The notes beneath the pieces are model-generated. The model saw only the letters and a list, made by a program, of their open reading frames with translations, searched no databases and had not been told where the DNA came from. From Ailanthus altissimus (taxonomy: Eukaryota > Streptophyta > Magnoliopsida > Sapindales > Simaroubaceae), in NCBI GenBank assembly GCA_946807835.1, contig OX327683.1:13211001-13275000 (forward strand): DNA of 64,000 nt. Direction: 5' to 3'. The position numbers and the translations under genes were made by a program. Positions 22,300 through 33,203 of the stretch are shown here, in pieces (the stretch's first letter is position 1; every line of letters starts with the position of its first letter).

Positions 22300-22626
22300 A
22301 GAAAATAAAGATCTAATAAATGTGTGAACAGTATCACATGAACAGTGACACCAGATCTTCCTTCCTAAATTCATATGGATCTTATTTTATTCTTCATGCA
22401 ACTTACTTCAGATCATTTAAAGAAACTTGAATAACATTGACTATTCATTGATCATCTTAAACACTCGAATCGGTTAGATTAATGTCTTGAACAAAGCACA
22501 AATTTTGGATGTGCTCCATAAGTCTATTTAATGCTTTTATTTATTTTCTTGGTTCTTATCCTTGTCATTGGATCCTTATAGATGCTCAACGGATCTTATA
22601 AAACTTTGACAACATGATTCACATCA
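22300..22626 (-). repeat. Family C LTR, 5' part, minus strand
   Basis: Read on the minus strand it starts TGATGTGAATCATGTTGTC (22626 downward) and holds the pol tail (PMTRIRTKK-like) and the U3 text up to 'gatctttattttc'. It abuts element C1 head-on. The second copy is at 46345-46671. Confidence 0.65.
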
Positions 22627-22951
22627 CAAGATAGATAAGCGCCTTTCATCTCTATGCAAATTCTGACTTTTTGTATTTGATTAGTATTAGCAAAAGCTCA
22701 CTTGACTTAATAATAGTTGTCTTACTCGACTTACTTACTAGCTGCCTTTTTTACTATTATCATAATTAGACTTATTAATTTAGAGTTCTAAACTGAGTAT
22801 ACTATGAGAACAGTAGTTTCCTCTTCTTACTTGATTATTGGCTAAACAAGATGCTGTCCAAGAATCTCTCTTCTTGTGATAACTAGCGTTAACTTCCTTA
22901 ACGACATTGGTAGATCTTGAAGAAAGTAGGAGTTTATTGTATGAATTAGGT
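22627..22951. other. Spacer between opposed family C LTRs
   Basis: About 325 bp with no gene or recognised element. The second copy is at 46672-46996. Confidence 0.5.
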
Positions 22952-23762
22952 TTTCAAAACTTCACAAGATCCACCGAGCATCTATGGGGGTCCAATAACA
23001 AGGGCAAGGACCAAGAAAATTAAGGAAGAATTAAATAACCTAATTGAGCACATCCCAAATTCATGCTTTGTTCAAGACAAGTCTGACTGATTTGAGTGTT
23101 CAAGGTGATCAATGCCTTATCAATGTTATTCAAGTTTCTTTAAGTGATTTAGAGTAATTTACACGAAGAACAAAATAAGATGCATATGAATTTAGGAAGG
23201 AAGATCTTGAGTCACAATTCACGTGTCATTGTTCACGTGACTCTATTCACGACTTTATTAGATCCTTATTTTCTTTGCTTCCTTTCATTCTTAGGTTAAA
23301 TTTAAAAACAAAGATATATAAATATTTGTTTTCTTAATATGCTTGTTATTTATTTCCTATTTTTGAAATTAATTCCTACTAAGACTTAAGATTTGACTTA
23401 GTTTTTCATTTTATGCTCTTGGTAAAATTGCCTATATAAGGCCTTATAACTCTAAGGAGAATTTAGAGTTTTAAAATTAATAATAGTAAAAATTTTCTTT
23501 TGGTACTTTAAAGAACTTTTTAGAACTTATCAAGATTTCTTTTGTTAGCATTCATCCTTGATTTATCACTCATAATCTTTTTGAACTTTCTTGAATGTGG
23601 CTTCTACCCTAATATTATTTTATACCTTTAGTATTTATCTCTTTATAGATAACGGGTCAATTTTTTATTCTTTTGTTTGTTTACGAATCTGAATTAGAAT
23701 GATCTCGGCAAAGAAACCTCATTGAGCATCAGGTTTCATTTTTCTTTGTGACATTCACGTCA
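22952..23762 (+). repeat. Family C LTR, plus strand, near complete
   Basis: This starts in the degenerate LTR head ('ttttcaaaacttcacaag'), carries the pol tail GPITRARTKKIKEELNNLIE at about 22990-23050, a TATA box (23432-23440) and ends ATTCACGTCA. It faces the minus-strand LTR piece at 22300-22626, forming an inverted pair. The second copy is at 46997-47807. Confidence 0.65.
23432..23440 (+). promoter_or_regulatory. LTR TATA box, family C
   Basis: CTATATAAG within the family C LTR. The same position in C2 is at 28440-28448. Confidence 0.5.
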
Positions 23763-25861
23763 TTTGCGGCTTCTTTCTTCCATTGATTAAGAAATAGGAT
23801 AGATTTGTGTGCATGGGATTGTAGCTCTCTTCTTTGTAAGTTTAGAGATAGCTAGATTAGCATGAATTCTATAAATCAAGTTGGTTGTTCCTGTAATCGA
23901 GTAACTAAAATTGGTAGCTATTTGATGAGAGTATTATAAGAATATCTTCTCTTAGGCTTGTACTAATGAGTGGTAGTTCCTTCTCACTTTCCTATCTTAG
24001 CTGCAGCATTGATTGAAAAGTAAATAGCAGACGCAGACGATAACTGATCATCTTATCCTCTTCTCCTATAGGATAGATCAACATCTTAGTTAGGGGAGGG
24101 CATATAGAAGACTAAAAGAAAAGGTTGCTAAACCTCTTTCATTGGAGTTTTATCAATATGTCCCAGGCAAAGTAAGTGAAAGCGGGCTCAACCTTAGAGC
24201 AGAAGAGGCGGCTTTACTGATTCAACATTCAATTTATTCAAAATACCTTTCCTACTAGTCTTTAATAGATTGGAATTGAGTCCTTTGAAATAGGGGGCCA
24301 AGCTCTAAATGCAAAGTAAATTGAAGATGGAAGTATAAATCTTTTCATCTCGGTCAAAAATTAAGGAAGAGGAAAGACCTGAACCAGAGAACAGAGAATT
24401 GATTTAGACTATTACATATATTGTTAATAAATCTTAGCTAATAAGAAAGGCAATCTACCGAGCAAAATTTGCTTCAATTTCATTTCCTGTAGATAAGGAT
24501 TCACGATAAGCAACTCCTTATGCTGCTTTCGGGAGATGAAACCCTTCCCTTTCTCTTTTTAGGTACATAAGTCTTAGCCTAAATTGGATATGACTCACTT
24601 TGGATATGGATCCTCCGCCTCTTCCAGATGAATTGGAAGGATCATTGGTTAAATACTTTAATTCATCTGATACACTTAGTGTCTGATATATCCATATCTA
24701 TTACTGCTTCTGATGCAACGGATTCAGATGTGGATTTTGATGCTCGCATTACTTCGGATGATAAGTTGGATGTTAGACTTTAGGGCCTCGAAGAATAAGA
24801 ATATACCAAAAGGACTACATATGACAAGGGAAGTGACAGAAGTGAATAGATGGATGGAAATACGCTACGTACTTGTGAGCTGAGACTAAGGATTTAGTGT
24901 TTGATGAGCCTGAGCCTAAAAGTTAGACGTGAGGCAACTCTGCTCATGCTTGAGATGAACAACATCCTACTTGCATTCATGAAAGAATACTTTACTAGCG
25001 CCTCATATGCCTAAAAGGAGATGCACAATAAGCCATTTTTTTTGTGGTAACTTGATACATCGTGGTCAGCTCCAGAACCCACGCTAGCAAAATTTATAGT
25101 GCGATAGATATAGTTTGATATGAAGCGCACTTGAATTTCAAAGACCGAGTCACAGGCTATCCCATAGAAATAGTTTAAATTAATTATAGTCTATAGCAAT
25201 AACCCATTATTTTATTTAGATCTGGCCCTATAATAATATCAAGTGTAAGATAAAGGCTTCCTCTATTTTCTTTTCTTCTAGCTCTATACACAAATTGTAA
25301 TCATCCGTTGCCAAGCAATTCTGTAAACCACCTGTATAGAGGGAACAACGATCTCGTGATAACTTCAGTTCTTTCATTCAGTTGAATCCTTTATTTATGT
25401 TTACCTTTCTTTAGCGATTGCAGTGTCCAAATGGCCTAGCTTAGAGTTGCAGATCGGTGGTTCCAAACCTTCTTGAATCCTCAAATCCCTTCTGAAGATT
25501 TGGATTTCAGAAATGGTGAAACATCCAGAAGGCCTCCGGCTTAGCATTGGTGGGTACACTCTATTTTATTCATCCTTTTTCTCCCTTATTTAATAGGGTT
25601 GTCAATGCCACTCGAATACCTTAACTTGAACCTAGATACTCTAGTAATAATCTGAAAGATAGTTCAGACATTTGCACTAAGGTGGTTCTCGCAGCTTGAC
25701 CATAATGAATCCCTACAAAGAATTTTTTGGCCTGATTCGGATCAAGGAGATATGAATAAGAAGGGATCTACTGCACTGCTAAATCTACTCACATAAGATA
25801 GATAAGGCCTGTGGTGGTCTACTTATAGGGACCTCAAAAAGAAAAGTAAGACCTAACGCTT
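23763..25861. other. 2.1-kb block of unknown origin between opposed LTRs
   Basis: This has no long open frame and no retroelement motif. The composition is less AT-rich and the wording differs from the neighbours (for example 'gaaagcgggctcaacc', 'agaggcggctttactg', 'ggcctccggcttagc'), in the manner of plant mitochondrial intergenic DNA. I could not assign any known organelle gene. Both flanks are family C LTR 3' ends pointing inward. The second copy is at 47808-49905. Confidence 0.4.
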
Positions 25862-28150
25862 AATGAGGTTTCTTGACCAAGGATCGTTCTAATTCAGATT
25901 AACAAAACAAAAAAAAAAAGAAGGAACTTGACTCATTATCTATAAAGAGATAAGAACCAAAGTAAAAAGAAATTATGATAAATACCACACTCAAGAAAGA
26001 TGAGAAAGATTGTGAATGATAAGCCAATGATGAATGCCACAAGATTTAATCTTGATAAGTTCTAAAAAATTCTTTGAAAAACTAAGAGAAAACTCCCAAT
26101 ATTATTAATGTCAATGTTGAAGTGCATTAAGAGTGCATGCATGTGATTGTCTAGATGTTGATTAATTTAAAATGTATCTCCAACAAGCAATAGTACAGCA
26201 GAATTATATGTAATTAATTAACAAACACACTTTAATAACGAATCAATTACAGTATGAGTAACAAAAACATACCCTTGAAAAACTTCGGTGAAGAAATCAT
26301 TTTAGAGTGCACCTTGAAGTGATTCATCGATCAATTCTAGTCCATAAAAATCCAATGGGATTAAGGAGCTAGAATGGCAGCATCTTAATCTCCAACAAGT
26401 ACAATTTTCGAATTCAAATTAGTTCAACATTTGAACTTTTCTTAAAAAATAGACCTATTTACAACATTTGCAAAGTTTAAACACTTGGCCAATGAATGCT
26501 TGACACATGTATTTCATGCATCTCATGCATAAAGTCAAGTGTTCACTTCACCTGCCACTTGTCACCCATTAAATCCAAATGACATATGTCACTCATGCAT
26601 TAAATTCATTTGTCATGTATTACTCACGCATTAGTTAACTACTTTTAACTAAAAAACAATATAAGTTTAACACTTAAATCTTAACACATGTATTTCATGA
26701 GAGATCCTAGAATAAATCCTACCTCCTAAATTTTTTTCGAATCGAACCGTTCAACTTGGCCCACTACCCCAGTGTTCAATGAGTATACTTCATATTGTGA
26801 GACTCCCTAAGTTTACACCCATTGTCTTATAAAATGCTTATGCAAGTTCGTGAACAATGCCCTACAGATAAGTTTCGAATATTATAGAATGATGCATTGA
26901 ACCATACAAATTAAGGTCAACTATCTTTGTATAGTCCTTCTGTCATTTATATCCAGGAAGAATAGAGATATAGATCATCACCGTCAAATCTCTATGTACT
27001 CGATCGTGAACTTATCTCTAGATTTTTATTTTCATAAACAATATTCTCAAACCACTTTGCAATATTGTTTAACCCTACGAAAAATCCTATTTCGGGGTTT
27101 ATGCTTGTGGCCACAAAATATCCTTAAATAAAATTCTTAAAGCCTCAGGATATACAACTCACCCTTATAAGCTGACAAATCTTGAATTTACACACATCGG
27201 ACTCCATAAGCATCGGACAATACCCATCGACACCTAGTCACTTAGAGGTCAGACCATAAAAGGTTTTGACATGCGTGGAATCAAATCATAGTAGATTACT
27301 CACAAGCCAAATTTGGCACTTGGGCTAAAGAATCACGAATACTACTCAACTCGAAAACTATCCTCCATTAAAGGATCTATGGGATGTCTATTGGAGGTTC
27401 TTATAAGTCTATTCAGTACATAGTTATCACTGAATACTTGTATGCCTATACGAGCTTTTGCTAAGCTCACAGTATATTAAGACTAACCGTTTGAAAAAGT
27501 CAAATATAGACACACACTGATCTAAAAGGAATACTAATAGAGCCGTGTCAGCAACCATAGATCACGAACGGTAGTTTTGAGAACACATTGCGTAATAATA
27601 TTTCCTAGCACTATTTACAACTCCTTGCAATTATGTCATTACTAATATATTCCTAGGCTTTTGTCCTATTTCAGATAAGGTTTTAACGCTTAAAATGCTA
27701 ATCGCCTAGCGCTGGCCCAAACTCCATTGGATCAGTTCTAAACTCCTTTAAATCTACAATGCTTGAAAAATTAACAAGTTTAATACTATATAATTAAGTA
27801 TTAACAATTATATTGACATTTGTATTATACAAATATCAAATATTTATACAAATTTGAATGGTAAGCACCAACTCCAACAGTTAAAACTCTAAATTCCCTT
27901 TAGGGTTATAAGGTATTATATAGCAAAATTTACCAAGAGCATAAAAAGAAAAAAGTAAATCAAATCCTAGGTCATAGTAGGAATTGATTACAAAAAAAAA
28001 AGAAATAAAATAACAAGCATATTAAGGGAAAAAACATTTATGTATCTTTGTTTCTAATTTAACTTAAGAATAAAAAATTTAAAAAAAGGAAAACAAGGAT
28101 CAAATAAAGCCGTGTGAATATTGATGCATGAATAGTGACATTATTAGATT
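25862..28150 (-). repeat. Family C LTR, minus strand, split by G1
   Basis: LTR text on the minus strand occupies 25862-26114 and 27880 to about 28150, with element G1 between. It lies head to head with the plus-strand LTR of C2 that starts near 28262, giving an inverted repeat with arms of roughly 250 bp and a spacer of about 110 bp. The second copy is at 49906-52195. Confidence 0.65.
26115..27879. mobile_element. Family G TG...CA element (solo LTR-like), G1
   Basis: A 1,765-bp block begins TGTTGAAGTGCATTAAG and ends CACCAACTCCAACA, with terminal TGTTG/CAACA. It is inserted in the family C LTR. The flanks GTCAA (26110-26114) and GTTAA (27880-27884) are a 5-bp target duplication with one change. 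No coding frame, so it is a solo LTR or a noncoding LTR derivative. It is homologous to G2 (33204-34875) and G3 (42146-43785). The second copy is at 50158-51922. Confidence 0.75.
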
Positions 28151-28261
28151 TTTCATCCAAATAGACACAAAAAGTAACAGATTTGGACTAAAGTAGATAT
28201 TAAAATTTTTATTGGGTTAAAGTGACTTTTAGGCCATAGTATTGGGATACGTGTGACCTTT
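28151..28261. other. Spacer between head-to-head family C LTRs
   Basis: About 110 bp with no recognised element. It is the likely loop of the inverted LTR pair. Confidence 0.45.
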
Positions 28262-28439
28262 GCCCTTCTTAGTTTCTTTATTTCCTTTTTTAGTTTTAGG
28301 TTATATTTAGAAACAAGGATACATAAATATTTGTTTCCTTAATATGCTTGTTATTTATTTTCTCTTTTTTAAAAATCAATTCCTACTATGAACTAGGATT
28401 TGATTTTTTGTTTTCTTTTATGCTCTCGATAAATTTGGC

Positions 28440-28448
28440 TATATAAGG
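28440..28448 (+). promoter_or_regulatory. LTR TATA box, C2
   Basis: TATATAAGG within the 5' LTR, in U3 promoter position. Confidence 0.5.
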
Positions 28449-28689
28449 GCCTATAACCCTAAGGGGAATTAAGAGTTTTAACATTAATATTAGTAAGAGT
28501 TTTCTCTTGGTTCTTCAAAGAACTTTATAGAACTTATCAAGATTACATCTTGTGACATTCATCCTTCACTTATCACTCACAATATTGTTTATCTTTTGTG
28601 AGTGTGGCATCTACCATAATTTCTTATACCTTTAGTTCTTATCACAGATAAAGGGTCAAGGACCTTATTTTTGTTTATTTTATGAATCT

Positions 28690-29500
28690 AAATTAGAATG
28701 ATCCTTGGCAAATGAACCTCATAGAGTGTTGGGTCTCAATTTTCATATCTTTAAGTATCAGAGCTTAGGTTCTAAATCAGGTTCGATCTATCCTATATTT
28801 TTATTGTTTATTCTTTCTTTTCAATCTGCTCTCTTTATTTCAGACCCTTGAATCTACAATCTATCATCTTTTTTTTTTCTTGTCTACAATTTTTATCTAT
28901 TTCTTCACCCTAATTTATTCAAGTTCTGTTATTTATTATTATATATAAGTAAAAAAGAAGACAAAAAATTGAAAAAAAAAAGATGCATAGAAAATTTCAA
29001 ATTTCAATTGATTTCTAAGTTGCTACTATGAATTTTGAATTAAAAAAAAGTATAGAAATCTAAATTAGTTCAATTGTTGTTTAATATTCAAGTTGGCTTT
29101 GTTTTTGTTTATTTCTGAATCTAAATTAAAACGATCCTTAGTAAAAGAACTTCATTGAGCGTCGGGTCTCACTTTTCTTTGTGAGGTTCACATCAATTTC
29201 TTTAAGAGCTTAGGGTCTAAATTAGGTTAAATCTATCATTTATTTTCATTGTTTATTCTTCTTTTAAATTTTGCACCCTTTGTTCTATTCCCTTGAATCT
29301 AACCTATCAACTTTATTTCTTCTTGACTGCAACTTTAACCTATTTTTTCACCCTAATTACTTCAAGTTCTATTATTTATCATTACATATAAGTAAAAAAA
29401 ATTCAAAACATTCAAAAAAATTCAAAAAAAATAAAGAATGTATAGAAAAAAGTTAGATTATATTGATTTCAAGTTTCATTTTGAATTCAAAACAAAAAAC
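28690..29500 (+). repeat. Tandem duplication of LTR end plus leader in C2
   Basis: The LTR end, primer site and first part of the leader (about 28690-29100) recur at about 29112-29500. Both contain 'gaatctaaattaraacgatcc'-like text, the GGGTCTCA stretch and 'attgtttattctt'. The second unit keeps the better LTR end (GTTCACATCA). Confidence 0.7.
28753..28767 (+). other. Primer binding site, C2
   Basis: AAGTATCAGAGCTTA is near TGGTATCAGAGCTTA with two changes at the 5' end. A second, more decayed site ('tttaagagcttaggg') follows the repeated LTR end near 29193. Confidence 0.65.
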
Positions 29501-29955
29501 AAAAGAGGGTATAAAGTCTGAATTTGTTGAAGTGTTGTTTACTATTCAAATTCTATTTGCATATAGTGTGCATTCTATCTATTTTGTGCAATTTGGACTA
29601 AAACAAAATAAACAATCCTAAATTGCATCAAAATCCATATTTGTTTTTATTTTTTCTCCTTGCTTCTTAAATTCTGCCTATTCTTTATTTTTTGTGCCTA
29701 ACACATTCTCATTCTTAGTGATCTGATTTGTTGAGTTTGGATTGTTATGAAGTAATTTTGATTAAGTTCGTTAAGTTTAACAAAGAACTAAAGAGGAGAC
29801 TGAAGAGTGAAAAAAGACAAGAGAGTATGAGCTCATAAAAGGGTAAAAGTCAAGCTTGAGTAGACAAAAGTGTGAGTGCTATCAATCTAGAGAGAAAACA
29901 TGTAAGAGAATGTTTGTAAGGTTTTCTAACTTTTTTTTTTGGCAGGTTATTAAAC

Positions 29956-31130
29956 ATGTCTTAAGAAAAAGATAAAGGCTCATTCAATAATGCTAAGGAA
30001 AAGATATATTTTAAACTATTCTTTAAATCTTTAGAACAAAATTTTAATTAATTGGAATCGAGGTTTGATGAGGTGAATGAGAGAATAGATGATGATGATC
30101 AGTCACCTAGAGCTCCTAATGTGCAATAAAGAGAGAGGAATTCACTTAGGTATGATTATGTGAATGATTTATAAGGATGACTTAGATGATGATGATCATG
30201 CCTCTAATATTAATTTAGACAGATTTAGGCATAGGAATGGAGATAGAGAAGTTAGATATGGAGATAGGATTGATAACAACTTGAGAAGCATTAATATGAT
30301 GAAGATTCCATCTTTCCAAGGCAAAATGAGCCTGAAGCGTATTTGGAGTGGGAGAAAAAGATAGTAAATTTGATTGTCACAACTACTCAGAATTGAAAAA
30401 AGTAAAGTTGGCCATTATAGAACTTGCTGACTATGCTATTATTTGGTGGGATTAATTTGTTCTGAATAAGAGAAGAAATCATGAAAGATCTATTGAGACT
30501 TGGGAAAAGATGAAGAATATTATAAGGAGACAATTCATTCCAAGTCGCTACTATAGAGACTTATTTCAAAAGTTACAATGCTTTACTTAAGGGTCTAAAA
30601 GTGTTGAAGACTACCACAAACATATGAAAATAGCCATGATTCGAGCCAATATAGGGGGGGGACCGAAAGTTATTATGGCTAGGTTCCTAGTTGGTTTGAA
30701 TCCTGATATTGTAAATGTGGAGGAGTTACAACATTATGTTGAATTTAATAACATGATGCACATGCCCATAAACAGTATAGCAACAATTAAAGAGGAAGGC
30801 TTCCATACGAACTAGGTAGAATTCAGGTTCTACTTCAACATGAAAATCGATTAGAGCAAAAAGAATGAAATACCTAATTTTAAGCCTAAGGATGAAACCT
30901 CCAAAAATAACAAAGATTGAGGCACACCAAACAAAGGTAAATCTAATTCCCAAATTTCTAAAAATAGAGATATTAAATGCTTTAAGTGTTTGGAAATATG
31001 ACATTTTGCATCTCAATTCCCAAACAAAAGAGTTATGTTATTAAAAGATGATGGTGATATTGAGATCGAAAGTGAATCTGATGATGAGCCCATGCCACAT
31101 TTGGACGATGCAAGTGACATGATCCAGTTG
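29956..31130 (+). pseudogene. C2 gag
   Basis: It opens ATG TCT TAA exactly like C1, with a stop at codon 3. Capsid parts are seen in broken frames: HASNINLDRFRHRNGDREV and MMKIPSFQGKMS (30164-30364), then MIRANIGGGPKVIMARFLVG and ELQHYVEFNNMMHMPI (30624-30815). The zinc knuckle at about 30975-31015 reads CFKCLEI, a stop, then HFASQF, so the last Cys is Phe and a Gly codon became TGA. The second copy is at 54001-55175 with the same breaks. Confidence 0.7.
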
Positions 31131-31860
31131 ATGGAGAGCTTTTGGTTGCAAGAAGAGCTCTAAGTGAGCAAATCAAAGAAAATGAGAATGTACAACATGA
31201 TAACATTTTTCATACTAGATGCCATGTCAATGATAAGGTATGTAGCATGATTATTGATGGAGGGGTTGTACTAATATAGCTAGCACTAGTTTAGATAAAA
31301 AAATTGAACTTGACAACTTTGAAACATCCTAGATCATATAAGATACAATGGTTGAATGATTGTGGAGAAGTTAAAGTAAACAAATAAGTGCCGATTTTAT
31401 TCTCAAGTGGAAAGTATAAGGATGAGGTTTTGAGTGATGTATTAGCAATCCATGCGGGTAGATTTTTTTGGGGCAACCATGGCAGTATGATAAGCATGTA
31501 ATTCATGATGGTACACCAATAGGTCGTCTTTTATACTTAGTAAAAAATCAATTACTCTTATACCTGTAACCCCAAAACAAGTGTATAAAGATTAAGTGAA
31601 GTTGAAAAGGGAGAGCGATATGAAAAAAGAGAGTGAAAGTTTAAAAGTAAGAGAGGCTGAAACAAAAAAGAGAGAAAATGGGAGTGAAAAAGAAAAGAGA
31701 GAAATTAAGTGAATTTTTATACAAGAGAGAGTGAAATAAAAACAGCTTCATTTTTAAATCAGGCTACGATTGTACTTCTGTATAAAGAAGCTTGTTTTAG
31801 TACTAATTAAGTTAACCCCTCTTTACCTAGTGCTGTTGTTTCTCTTTTACAAGAATTTGA
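31131..31860 (+). pseudogene. C2 protease and linker
   Basis: Protease remnants: 'agcatgattattgatgg' (SMIIDG) at about 31245, followed by a deletion in the DGGS box, then KHPRSYKIQWLNDCGEVK-like text at about 31320-31380. The Lys/Glu-rich linker occupies 31590-31740. Several stops. The second copy is at 55176-55905. Confidence 0.6.
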
Positions 31861-31864
31861 TGAT

Positions 31865-32580
31865 GTGTTTCCTATAAATATACCTAATGGTTTACCACCA
31901 ATAAGGATAATCGAGCATCAAATTGACTTTATACCCGGAGCATCAATTCCAAATAGGCCAGCTTGTAGAAGCAATTCTAAGGAGATAAAGGAACTTCAAA
32001 GGCAGGTTAGTGAGCTCATGGAGAAGGGGTATGTGCGTAAAAGCATGAGTCCTTGTGCAGTTCCAGTATTTCTTGTGCTTAAGAAGGATGAGTTATGAAG
32101 GAAGTGTGTTGATTGCTGTGCCATCAACAATATCATTGTAAAGTATAGATATCTCATTCTTAAATTAGATGATATGCTTGATGAATTGCATGATGCTTTT
32201 GTTTTTTGTTATCAAACTTGATCTTAAGAATTGATATCATCAAATTAGGATGAGAGAATGTGATGAATGAAAACCGCATTTAGGATAAATAAATGCTTTA
32301 TATGAGTGGTTAGGTATGCCAGTTTGGTTAACTATTGCACCTAGTACTTTCCTAAGATTAATGAATCATGTTTTGCATGCTTTTATTGGCAAATTTGTAA
32401 TTGTATACTTTGATGATATTATGATATATAGCAAAAACTTAGATGAGGATTTTGAATATTTAAAACTTGTTTTAGATGTTTTAAAAAAAGAAGAGTTGTT
32501 TGCTAAACTAAAAAAATTGTACCTTTTGTATAGATAAGGTTGTATTTTTTGGTTTTGTTGTTAGTGTTAAAGGAATTTAG
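31865..32580 (+). pseudogene. C2 reverse transcriptase
   Basis: The frame at 31865-32098 reads [39 protein letters not shown] and a TGA after KKDEL (Trp in relatives). The next open part (32316-32537) has [19 protein letters not shown] and the intact catalytic box [14 protein letters not shown]. Between them, the SGYHQIR region is present with stops and a frameshift at 32206-32220. The second copy is at 55910-56625 and differs here by two bases. Confidence 0.75.
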
Positions 32581-33203
32581 GTAGATTATGAAAAGGTTAA
32601 GGCAATCCAAGATTGGCCGAAACCTACAAGTGTGGGTCACGTTAGAAGTTTTCATGGTTTGGCTAGTTTTTATAAAAGATTTGTGAAATATTTTAGTAGC
32701 CTAGTCGGACCTTTAACTGAAGTTATCATGAAGAAGAATGTAGATTTTAAGTGGGGTGATGAATAAGAAAAGATATTTTATTTGATTAAGAAAAAAATTA
32801 ACTAATACACCTTTTTCTACTTTACCTAACTTTACTAAAACTTTTGAAATTGAGTGTGATGCTTCATAAATAGGTATTAGAGCTGTACTAATGCAAGAAG
32901 GATGTCTCATTGCTTTTTTTATTGAGACGCTAAGTGGAGCAACCTTAAATTACCCTAAATATGATAAAGAGATGTATGCATTATGTAGGGCATTGGAAAC
33001 TTAGCAGTATTATCTTTGGCCAAAAGAGTTTGTAATTCATGTGGATCATGAATCATTGAAGCATTTGAAGGGCCAACACAAGCTAAACAAATCGCATACC
33101 AAGTGGGTGGAGTTCATTAAAACATTTTCTTATGTGATCAAGTAAAAGCACGTTAGGAAAATCATTGTGGTTGATGTATTATCTCAAAGGTACGCCTTAC
33201 TTT
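32581..33203 (+). pseudogene. C2 RT thumb and RNase H
   Basis: Text for the thumb (FHGLASFYKRFVKYFSS-like, about 32650-32700), RNase H start (TFEIECDAS at about 32840), [14 protein letters not shown] at about 32945, [20 protein letters not shown] at about 33010-33075 and the VIK linker is readable through several stops. It ends in 'cgccttacttt', where G2 has inserted. The second copy is at 56626-57248. Confidence 0.7.
33199..33203. repeat. Target-site duplication ACTTT (left, G2)
   Basis: ACTTT matches 34876-34880 on the other side of G2. Confidence 0.8.

Larger units (their letters stand above)
18730..22330 (+). mobile_element. CRM-like element C1, plus strand, gag region only
   Basis: A truncated 5' LTR (18730 to about 19084, with 'ctatatgagg' where the TATA box should be) is followed by a primer site, a long leader (19105-19790), gag, a nucleocapsid knuckle, protease and the charged linker to about 22290. 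The RT and integrase parts are absent. Gag is interrupted by the family E solo LTR (20563-21273). From 22050 on, this element lies inside the 24-kb duplicated unit. Confidence 0.7.
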
